This document shows positions 1 through 5,366 of a stretch of DNA of 7,105 nucleotides, in pieces. The stretch spans positions 1-7,105 of the forward strand of contig JAHFPI010000093.1 in NCBI GenBank assembly GCA_023266795.1, read 5' to 3'. Position 1 is the stretch's first letter, and each line of letters opens with the position of its first letter. The notes below the pieces were generated by a model. That model saw nothing but the letters and a program-made list of their open reading frames with translations, was not told the DNA's origin and did not search any database. The translations under genes and the position numbers were made by a program. The DNA comes from Rhodospirillales bacterium (GTDB lineage Bacteria > Pseudomonadota > Alphaproteobacteria > Micavibrionales > UBA2020).

Positions 1-91
1 GCGTCTCGATGGCGCCGTGCGGTGTCGTCAGGCGGCCAAGACGGGCACGGCTGTCGGGGTCTTTATAGGTGATGTCGAAAGCGAAAGACAT
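1..91 (-). CDS. tgt: Queuine tRNA-ribosyltransferase, N-terminal fragment
   Basis: This is the first 30 codons of a gene that continues past the left edge of the window. The product reads MSFAFDITYKDPDSRARLGR and then LTTPHGAIET. The R-x-G-R-L-x-T-x-H-G-x-[IV]-E-T pattern is the conserved opening of bacterial Tgt, just before the usual PAF(M) sequence. Tgt is a cytoplasmic enzyme that swaps guanine-34 in the anticodon of Asp, Asn, His and Tyr tRNAs for the queuosine precursor preQ1. The ATG at 89-91 has a good ribosome binding site, GAAGGG, at 97-102 with a 5-base spacer. The gene lies 73 bases downstream of rpmB on the same strand with no clear terminator between, so cotranscription is possible. 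The catalytic aspartates and zinc site lie outside the window, so the call rests on the N-terminal motif only. Confidence 0.82.
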   Translation of the reverse strand, partial: MSFAFDITYKDPDSRARLGRLTTPHGAIET

Positions 92-164
92 TTTATCCCT
101 TCAAATAATAAACACGTCCAAGCATGGCCTGAACGGGTTTAGCAGAAACATGTCGCGGTTTGAA

Positions 165-518
165 TTAAGCCGCTTTAGTAGATTTCGGTTTCTTGATAAC
201 TTTCGCCCGGCGCGGTGCTTTCGGAGCAGGTGCTTTTTCGCCGATTTTAGAAACCAGCTGTTTGCGTACCTTGCGCAGGTGCGCCGGCAGCTTCGTGGGC
301 GCTGTGCCCAGCAGGAAGCTGTCAATGCCGCCCTTGTGCTCGACCGTCCGGATGCCGTGAGTGGAAGATGTGACAGTCACATTTCTCTTCAAACCGGCGC
401 TGAAGAACGATACTTCCTGCAGGTTCGGCAGAAAACGCCGTTTGGTTTTGTTGTTCGCATGGGAGACCGTGTTACCGACCAAAGGTCCTTTTCCCGTGAT
501 TTCGCAGCGTCTTGTCAT
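165..518 (-). CDS. rpmB: 50S ribosomal protein L28
   Basis: The gene encodes 117 residues beginning MTRRCEITGKGPLVGNTVSH, which is the family signature of bacterial L28, a structural protein of the large ribosomal subunit. Residues 21-34 (ANNKTKRRFLPNLQ) and 55-70 (GIRTVEHKGGIDSFLL) match the alphaproteobacterial form closely. The chosen ATG at 516-518 sits 8 bases from AAAAGGA (527-533). The reading frame stays open far upstream on this strand, but that region shadows the aminopeptidase gene, and L28 proteins start at M-[AST]-R-R-C. The protein is longer than the 78-residue E. coli L28 and the roughly 95-100 residues usual in alphaproteobacteria. The excess is a basic Lys/Pro/Ala tail from about residue 93 (GEKAPAPKAPRRAK onward). 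It is followed by tgt on the same strand, and a promoter candidate lies at 556-583. Confidence 0.96.
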   Translation of the reverse strand: MTRRCEITGKGPLVGNTVSHANNKTKRRFLPNLQEVSFFSAGLKRNVTVTSSTHGIRTVEHKGGIDSFLLGTAPTKLPAHLRKVRKQLVSKIGEKAPAPKAPRRAKVIKKPKSTKAA

Positions 519-555
519 AGCCGTAATCCTTTTAAAAAAATCCATAGACGCGCAC

Positions 556-583
556 CATATGTTAAGAAACCCCGTAACGTCAA
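556..583 (-). promoter_or_regulatory. Candidate sigma-70-type promoter of rpmB
   Basis: On the minus strand a near-consensus -35 box TTGACG (578-583) is followed after 16 bases by CATATG (556-561), a weaker -10 box with three matches to consensus. Transcription would start near 549 and give a short leader of about 30 bases before the rpmB ATG. The -35 match is good and the position is right, but the -10 match is modest. Confidence 0.45.
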
Positions 584-617
584 GCATTTTTAGGGTTAAA
601 ATTAACATAATATAGTA

Positions 618-646
618 TTTACGTAGCGGGAAAGACGTTGTATAAA
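618..646 (+). promoter_or_regulatory. Candidate sigma-70-type promoter of the aminopeptidase operon
   Basis: TTTACG (618-623, four of six consensus bases) is followed after exactly 17 bases by TATAAA (641-646, five of six). The predicted start is near 653, leaving a leader of about 28 bases that contains the ribosome binding site AAGGA (670-674). A second possible -10 box, TATAGT, occurs at 611-616 but has a poor -35 partner. A GTTAA-AA-TTAAC inverted repeat at 595-606 lies between the two divergent promoters and could be an operator, although such AT-rich repeats arise easily by chance. Confidence 0.45.
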
Positions 647-680
647 GCAACATCGCCATTTTTAGAAGCAAGGACATCCC

Positions 681-2075
681 ATGAATTTCCTCGACAAGAA
701 ATCCGCAAACTCCACGCCCATCACCCCCGTCAACAGCGACACGCTCGCCGTGTGGCTGAAGAAGCAGGATAAAGCCGTGCAGGCCTGGGTGGCCGCCTCC
801 GGATTTACCGGCGCTTCCGGTTCGCTTCTCACCCTCCCCGGCGCGAACGGAACGGTAGGACGGATACTCTACGGCGTCGCCGACGAAGGCGGCCTTTACA
901 GCTACGCCGACCTCCCCGCCAAACTGCCCAAGAATGACGCCGGCTATTACATCGACAAGGCAACGGACAAAGACCGCGCCACACAAGCCGCGCTCGGCTG
1001 GGCGCTCGGCAGTTATCATTTCGGCCTGTATAAATCCGGCGCGAAAAAAGAATTCGCCGAGCTGGTGCTGCCGGCAAATGCCGATAAAGCGGCCGTGCAG
1101 TCCACAGCCGAGGCGGTCTTTCTGGTGCGCGATCTTGTCAATACCCCCGCCAACGACCTCGGCCCCGAAGAACTGGCCAATGCGGGCAGGAATCTCATCA
1201 CCTCCTTCAACGAAGCCAGCATCAAAGTGATCGTCGGCGAAGACCTGCTGAAACACAACTACCCGGCGATTTACGCCGTCGGCAAAGGCAGTCCGCGCAA
1301 GCCGCGCTTTATCGACATCCAGTGGGGCGACAAAAAAAATCCGCTGGTGACGCTGGTCGGCAAAGGCGTGTGCTTCGACTCAGGCGGACTTAACCTGAAG
1401 CCGGGCAACTCCATGGCGCTGATGAAAAAAGATATGGGCGGCGCGGCGCACGTCCTCGGCCTCGCGCACATGATTATATCGCAAAACCTGCCAGTGCGCC
1501 TGCGCGTGCTGATTCCGGCTGTTGAAAATTCTCTCGGCGGCAACAGCTACCGTCCGGGCGACATTATCAAAACCCGCAGGGGACTTTCCGTCGAAATCGG
1601 CAACACGGACGCGGAAGGACGCGTCATCCTTGCCGACGCTCTCGCCGAAGCCTGCAGGGACAAGCCGGACCTCATCATCGACTTCGCCACACTGACGGGC
1701 GCCGCCCGCGTTGCCCTCGGCCCTGACCTGCCGGCAATGTTCAGCAACGACGAAAAAATCGCCGCTGCCCTGCTCGCCTCATCGAAGGCCGTTGAAGACC
1801 CGCTCTGGCGCCTGCCGCTGTGGCAGCCCTACAGGGAAATGAACAACAGCAAAGTCGCCGACATCAATAACTCCAGCGACAGCGGCCATGCGGGCGCTAT
1901 TACCGCCGCGCTCTTCCTCGAAAAATTCATCGAAAAGGGCATCCCGTGGGTGCATATCGACACCTTCGGCTGGAACCCCGGTTCAAAGCCGGGCCGTCCC
2001 GAAGGCGGCGAAGCGCTGGGCATGCGCTCCAGCTATGACCTGATCAAAAAGAAATTCGGCAAACCCAAGCCGTGA
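681..2075 (+). CDS. M17 family leucyl aminopeptidase
   Basis: The 464-residue product is a cytosolic metallo-aminopeptidase of family M17 (PepA/PepB type), which removes N-terminal residues from peptides with two divalent metal ions. The catalytic domain is intact. VGKGVCFDSGG (226-236) supplies metal ligands K228 and D233, KKDMGG supplies D251, and NTDAEGR (308-314) supplies D310 and E312. The catalytic pair is K240 (in LNLKPG) and R314. Residues 1-150 form the poorly conserved N-terminal domain. The length is shorter than E. coli PepA (503) and fits the alphaproteobacterial subgroup ending in WNPGSKPGRPEGGEALGMRS. There is no signal peptide. The ATG is set by AAGGA (670-674) with a 6-base spacer. 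The stop TGA overlaps the ATG of the next gene (TGATG), so the two are probably translationally coupled. Exact substrate preference cannot be read from the sequence. Confidence 0.95.
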   Translation: MNFLDKKSANSTPITPVNSDTLAVWLKKQDKAVQAWVAASGFTGASGSLLTLPGANGTVGRILYGVADEGGLYSYADLPAKLPKNDAGYYIDKATDKDRATQAALGWALGSYHFGLYKSGAKKEFAELVLPANADKAAVQSTAEAVFLVRDLVNTPANDLGPEELANAGRNLITSFNEASIKVIVGEDLLKHNYPAIYAVGKGSPRKPRFIDIQWGDKKNPLVTLVGKGVCFDSGGLNLKPGNSMALMKKDMGGAAHVLGLAHMIISQNLPVRLRVLIPAVENSLGGNSYRPGDIIKTRRGLSVEIGNTDAEGRVILADALAEACRDKPDLIIDFATLTGAARVALGPDLPAMFSNDEKIAAALLASSKAVEDPLWRLPLWQPYREMNNSKVADINNSSDSGHAGAITAALFLEKFIEKGIPWVHIDTFGWNPGSKPGRPEGGEALGMRSSYDLIKKKFGKPKP

Positions 2076-2809
2076 TGAAATATCAGGTCACTTCACCCGT
2101 CGCGGATGTCCACGGCGTCCCTGATACTGCCGCCCTGCGCGGAAAGTTCGAGACGCAACTGGTGCTGGGCGAGATTTTTTCTGTGGAAGAAGAAAAAAAT
2201 GGCTGGTGCAAAGGCGTTTGCGCGCATGACGGTTATCCGGGCTATGTCGAAAGCAAGCACCTGACAAAAAGCGTCACGCCCGCAACGCACATCGTCACCG
2301 CCGCCAGAAGCCATGTCTATCGCGATGCAACCATCAAAGCGCCCTTGATAAGCACGCTCGGCTTCGGCAGCCTGATTGCGGTAACAGCGAAAAATAAGGG
2401 CTTTGCGCAAATCAACAATGGCGGATGGATTTTTCAAAAGCATATCGCGCCGCTTGCCTCATTGGACAAAGACCACATCGCCACCGCCCTGAAATTTCTG
2501 GAGACGCCTTATTACTGGGGCGGCAGAAGCGGCTTCGGCATGGATTGCTCGGGACTGGTGCAGGTCAGCCTCGCCCGTGCCGGCATCAATGCGCCGCGCG
2601 ATACGGAGGTGCAGGAAAAGTCCATCGGAAAAGCCGTGGAGTCCCCGCAGGCGAGGGATTTCGTTTTCTTCGCTGGTCATGTCGGCCTGATGGCGGACGA
2701 TCACAACCTCCTCCACGCCAACGCCTTTCACATGAAAGTGACGGTCGAGCCGCTACAGGACGTTACCGCCCGCGACAACAAAATCACCTCTATCCGGAGA
2801 TTGTCTTAG
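2075..2809 (+). CDS. NlpC/P60 (C40) cysteine peptidase with SH3-like domains
   Basis: The 244-residue product has an SH3-like N-terminal half, with repeats at about residues 5-65 (ending GYVESKHL) and 70-126 (ending GGWIFQKHI), and a C-terminal NlpC/P60 domain at about 130-244. The catalytic triad is visible: C158 in MDCSGLVQ, H202 in AGHVGLM and H214 in NLLHANA. This family cleaves the gamma-D-Glu to diamino-acid bond of murein peptides. D176 (in PRDTEVQ) lies 18 residues after the cysteine, and the two histidines are 12 apart. As far as I recall, both spacings match Bacillus YkfC, an enzyme acting on free L-Ala-gamma-D-Glu-containing peptides. No signal peptide or lipobox is present, which argues for a cytoplasmic recycling role. 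The ATG at 2075 overlaps the aminopeptidase stop; a GTG one codon upstream (2072) is the alternative start. The TAG stop interlocks with the stop of the convergent DUF808 gene. Confidence 0.9.
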   Translation: MKYQVTSPVADVHGVPDTAALRGKFETQLVLGEIFSVEEEKNGWCKGVCAHDGYPGYVESKHLTKSVTPATHIVTAARSHVYRDATIKAPLISTLGFGSLIAVTAKNKGFAQINNGGWIFQKHIAPLASLDKDHIATALKFLETPYYWGGRSGFGMDCSGLVQVSLARAGINAPRDTEVQEKSIGKAVESPQARDFVFFAGHVGLMADDHNLLHANAFHMKVTVEPLQDVTARDNKITSIRRLS

Positions 2810-3894
2810 CGCAGAAGTTGCTTTGCCTGCGGCGCTGGCTGAACGGCAACGGACTGGTCGTCATTGGCCGGTCTTTGCGCTGCCGTATTCATGGCCGCCT
2901 TTACATCGGAAACCTGTTGCAGGGCATTGGCGGAAGCTTCGACCAGCACCGGCTGAACGGCGTCATTGTCGTTGGCCGTTGTTGTTTTAACTTCAGGAAT
3001 TTTACCAAGGAGCTTTTTGCCGAACAGCGCAACTTTCGTCAGTTGCGGGCAAAGAACCTTCATGACAGGCATAGCGGCAAGACCGGCAACAAGGCCGACA
3101 GCAGTTTCGGCAAGAAGGGTAGCCGCACCCAGCGCTATTCCACTTGGAATAACAGAGCCGAGGGTGCCGGTCATAAATTGCTCCGCGCCAGGGATGCCGT
3201 GCAGCATAAGCCCGCCGCCGATCACAAACAGCGCGACAGTGCCGACGCGGGAAATGCCCTTCATGAGATGCGGCTCAAATTTTTCGAGCGCCCCGCCAAG
3301 ACCGCGTGCAGCCTTGGAGACGGGGTTATTACCCTTGCGGCGTGAAAGCCACTGCCCTGCGGCATTCATTTTGAGGATACCGCCGATCACGCCGTAAAGC
3401 CCTGCCGTCACAGCGGCTCCCGTTGCCGCCAGCACGGCCAGCTGCGCCACGAACGGCGCGCCGACAACGGTGCTCAGCGTCAGAATAGTAATTTCCGCCG
3501 AAAGGATAAAATCGACTTTCAGCGCTGCGCGGATTTTTTTCTTTTCCGTTACCTTTGTATCCTGTTCCGCTGTGAGAGGATCGTGATCCTTGCCCAGAAG
3601 TTTTCCCATGCCCTCGGAAGCCAGATGCAGCCCGCCTACGGCCAGCAGCGGCAGCACAGCTCCCGGCATGACTGCGCTGACAAGCAGCGCCGTCGGAATC
3701 AGGATGACCTTGTTCAATAAAGAACCGCGCACGACTTTCTTCACGGCACGGCCTTCATGGCCACGCTCAAGCCCCGACAGCAGCTTTGCATTCACCGCCA
3801 CGTCGTCAACGCAGATCGCCGCTGCGCTTTGCATGGCAATCTTGCTCATCGCAGCAATACTTTCAAGCAGGGCTGGCAGTTCAGCTATGGGCAT
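2806..3894 (-). CDS. DUF808 (YedI-like) inner-membrane protein, paralogue 1
   Basis: The 362-residue product belongs to the DUF808 family, typified by E. coli inner-membrane protein YedI (about 305 residues), whose function is unknown. Family hallmarks seen are CVDDVAVNAKLLSG (28-41), VRGSLLNKVILIP (55-67), SEGMGKLLGK (93-102), LKVDFILSAEITI (125-137) and IGGGLMLHGIPGAEQ (225-239). Hydrophobic segments lie near 62-92, 128-148, 150-175, 217-235 and 252-278. Residues after about 300 form a polar, probably disordered tail that typical family members lack. It contains ALQQVSDVKAAMNTAAQRPA (324-343), a motif also found twice in the neighbouring paralogue. The ATG at 3892-3894 has an AGGGGA ribosome binding site 6 bases upstream, directly beside a small hairpin. 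The gene lies 106 bases downstream of its paralogue on the same strand, so it may share a transcript or use its own weak promoter (TTGCTT at 3947-3952, TATTCT at 3924-3929). Confidence 0.88.
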   Translation of the reverse strand: MPIAELPALLESIAAMSKIAMQSAAAICVDDVAVNAKLLSGLERGHEGRAVKKVVRGSLLNKVILIPTALLVSAVMPGAVLPLLAVGGLHLASEGMGKLLGKDHDPLTAEQDTKVTEKKKIRAALKVDFILSAEITILTLSTVVGAPFVAQLAVLAATGAAVTAGLYGVIGGILKMNAAGQWLSRRKGNNPVSKAARGLGGALEKFEPHLMKGISRVGTVALFVIGGGLMLHGIPGAEQFMTGTLGSVIPSGIALGAATLLAETAVGLVAGLAAMPVMKVLCPQLTKVALFGKKLLGKIPEVKTTTANDNDAVQPVLVEASANALQQVSDVKAAMNTAAQRPANDDQSVAVQPAPQAKQLLR

Positions 3895-3904
3895 TCTCTA
3901 TCCC

Positions 3905-3922
3905 CTGAGATTTTGTTCTCAG
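3905..3922 (-). promoter_or_regulatory. Small hairpin beside the ribosome binding site of DUF808 paralogue 1
   Basis: On the minus strand, CTGAGA and TCTCAG form a perfect 6-base stem around the 6-base loop ACAAAA. The 3' arm runs straight into the AGGGGA Shine-Dalgarno sequence; the arm's final AG is also its first two bases. As RNA it could limit ribosome access, and as DNA it is an 18-base interrupted palindrome that could be an operator. The stem is short, so chance is not excluded. Confidence 0.35.
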
Positions 3923-3994
3923 TAGAATAATCTATTTTACGTAAAAAAGCAAAGAAAAAACCTGTGAAATTTTATTAACTATTTGAAATAATTA

Positions 3995-4013
3995 CAAAAA
4001 TTAAGAATTTTTG
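3995..4013 (-). repeat. AT-rich inverted repeat over the stop codon of DUF808 paralogue 2
   Basis: CAAAAATT and AATTTTTG form an 8-base perfect inverted repeat around a 3-base centre, spanning the TAA stop at 4001-4003. It could act as a weak 3' end or RNA-stabilising structure. The stem is almost all A/T and lacks a convincing GC core, so I do not call it a strong intrinsic terminator. Readthrough into paralogue 1 is likely. The rest of the 3895-4000 gap is AT-rich with no further gene. Confidence 0.3.
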
Positions 4014-5191
4014 GATTTGTGGGATGCCGATGATGATTTCTTTTTAGCCGGAGTACGCTTGCTGCCCTTGGCCGGTTTCTGCGCTGCATCATTAATGGCG
4101 TTTTTAACGTCAGGTGTCTTTTGCACCGTTTCAGGAGAACCGGAGTCTGCCGGTTTTGCTGCGGCGTTAAGGTCGGCCTTTACGTCAGGCACATTTTGCA
4201 GTGCGGCGGGGGATGCCGGCGCCGGCGGCGCGGGCACTGCGGCAGGAGCGGGCGCCTTGTTGTCGTTTACTGCCTTCGGCTTGAAAAGACCCATAACCCG
4301 TTTTTTGACAGCGGAAAACCCTTTCATGATTACCGATCCGATAGCATCCATGACCGGCCGCGCCGCAAAACCGACGCCAAGACCGGCCAGCGTGCCTGCG
4401 CCCCGTAAAAGAAGTTCCTGAAACACTCCATTCGAAGTAAGAGAACCGATAGCCCCCTCCACAAGGTGTTCCGCGCCCGGAACGCCATGCACCAGCAGCC
4501 CGCCGCCAATCATCAGCAAGGCCAGAGTACCGGCTATTGAAAATCCCTTCACGATATACGGCGTGGATTTAACCATCGCCTTGCCGGGTTTATGCGCAGC
4601 TTTGGCGCGCAGACCGTCGCCTTTCCTCTGCGTAAGCCATTCGCCCACACGGGGTATGCTGATGACAGTACCGATGAGGGTGTACATCCATGCTGTCCTG
4701 ATAAGGCCGGTACCCGCCAGCACAGCCGCCGCGCCCAGCGCAGACATTCCGGCGATAACGCCCAGACTCATCACTGTGATTTCAACGGATAGAAGGCCGT
4801 CGATAGTGAGAACTTTTTTAATTCTGTCCTTTTCAAATTGCTCCGCAGTTTTTTGTTTGTGCCCCTCGGCGGCACCCTCTTCAGCGTGCTCGTCATATTT
4901 GCCGAGAAGATGCCGCACCCCCTCGCACGAAAGGTGCAGCCCGCCGATTGTCAGCAACGGCAATATCGCTCCGGGTGCAAGAGCACTGACAGCCAGCCCA
5001 GCCGGAATCACAAGCATCTTCATTGCCAGAGAACCGCCCATAACCTTGAGAACAGACCGCGTTTTGCGACGCGCCTCGATGTCCTGCAGCAACTTCGTGT
5101 TCACGGCAATTTCATCAAAACAAAGACCAACGGCACGCGTAGAGGCGGTACCGGTCAGCGCGAGGATGGTCGGTAGCGATTCGAGAGACAT
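4001..5191 (-). CDS. DUF808 (YedI-like) inner-membrane protein, paralogue 2, with Lys/Ala/Pro-rich tail
   Basis: The 396-residue product is a second DUF808 protein, clearly homologous to its downstream neighbour. Matching blocks are CFDEIAVNTKLLQD (24-37), GGSLAMKMLVIPAGL (52-66), APGAILPLLTIGGLHLSCEG (72-91), TIDGLLSVEITVMSL (129-143) and MIGGGLLVHGVPGAEHL (227-243). Hydrophobic segments lie near 57-88, 131-160, 163-180, 219-236 and 258-282. The function of the family is unknown. From about residue 305 comes a 90-residue low-complexity tail. It holds an Ala/Pro stretch (312-329), two copies of a repeat (330-348 and 355-374), and a Lys/Ser-rich end (TPAKKKSSSASHKSKNS). The core is more divergent than in paralogue 1: the family's usual TDFILSAEI block reads TIDGLLSVEI. 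The ATG at 5189-5191 is preferred because AAGGA (5198-5202) lies 6 bases away; a TTG two codons upstream is the alternative. It may be the first gene of a two-gene transcript. Confidence 0.85.
   Translation of the reverse strand: MSLESLPTILALTGTASTRAVGLCFDEIAVNTKLLQDIEARRKTRSVLKVMGGSLAMKMLVIPAGLAVSALAPGAILPLLTIGGLHLSCEGVRHLLGKYDEHAEEGAAEGHKQKTAEQFEKDRIKKVLTIDGLLSVEITVMSLGVIAGMSALGAAAVLAGTGLIRTAWMYTLIGTVISIPRVGEWLTQRKGDGLRAKAAHKPGKAMVKSTPYIVKGFSIAGTLALLMIGGGLLVHGVPGAEHLVEGAIGSLTSNGVFQELLLRGAGTLAGLGVGFAARPVMDAIGSVIMKGFSAVKKRVMGLFKPKAVNDNKAPAPAAVPAPPAPASPAALQNVPDVKADLNAAAKPADSGSPETVQKTPDVKNAINDAAQKPAKGSKRTPAKKKSSSASHKSKNS
4070..4204 (-). repeat. Two tandem copies of a ~20-residue tail repeat (third copy in the neighbouring gene)
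   Basis: Copies in this gene are ALQNVPDVKADLNAAAKPA (4148-4204) and TVQKTPDVKNAINDAAQKPA (4070-4129). The third copy, ALQQVSDVKAAMNTAAQRPA, is at 2866-2925 in DUF808 paralogue 1. The shared core is Q-x-[VT]-[PS]-DVK-x-x-[LIM]-N-x-AA-[KQ]-x-PA. At DNA level, the plus-strand stretches starting at 2866 and 4070 are nearly identical over 18 bases (GGCCGGT-[CT]T[TC]-TGCGCTGC). This supports duplication rather than convergent composition. Confidence 0.75.
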
Positions 5192-5366
5192 AGCCAATCC
5201 TTAATGATTTAATTTTACAGAATATACAACAAAGTGCTTGGCAACGCAAATGGAAAATGACGATTTAGGACAGTTTAGGTCGCTACGCAATAAATACTTG
5301 ACTATATACCATAATAATTGATACAGAATACCCCCAGCAGGTCTCATTAAAAAAGGAACATACCCC
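5192..5366. promoter_or_regulatory. Divergent intergenic region between DUF808 paralogue 2 and the lipid kinase
   Basis: This 175-base AT-rich gap must carry promoters for both flanking genes. For the DUF808 gene, the minus strand shows TATATT (5221-5226) 17 bases from TTGCGT (5244-5249), a moderate match. For the lipid kinase, a good -35 box TTGACT (5298-5303) is visible, but no convincing -10 box lies at normal spacing; GATACA (5320-5325) is the best. TTTAGG occurs twice, at 5264-5269 and 5274-5279, exactly 10 bases apart. That would place both copies on the same face of the helix, as for a regulator binding direct repeats. No gene or RNA was recognised here. Confidence 0.35.

Noticed and set aside
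92..164. Possible terminator between rpmB and tgt
   Set aside because: Only very short, imperfect inverted repeats (such as CCA-AGCA-TGG near 119-128) are present, without a GC-rich stem followed by a T run.
69..593. A 174-residue open frame on the plus strand opposite rpmB
   Set aside because: It is antisense to rpmB and the start of tgt. The Arg/Phe/Cys-rich translation resembles no known protein.
519..1256. Long upstream extension of the L28 reading frame on the minus strand
   Set aside because: It is antisense to the well-supported M17 aminopeptidase and its promoter region. L28 proteins begin at the MTRRCE position, which has its own ribosome binding site.
2425..3345. A 306-residue open frame on the plus strand
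   Set aside because: It is out of frame with the NlpC/P60 domain and then antisense to DUF808 paralogue 1. The translation is rich in Arg, His and Gly with no family pattern.
5195..5197. TTG as the start codon of DUF808 paralogue 2
   Set aside because: The ATG at 5189-5191 is two codons downstream and has ideal 6-base spacing from AAGGA; the TTG would directly abut the Shine-Dalgarno sequence.
4563..5204. A 213-residue open frame on the plus strand
   Set aside because: It is antisense to DUF808 paralogue 2. The Ser/Pro/Ala/Arg-rich composition is typical of a shadow frame, and there is no ribosome binding site or recognisable domain.
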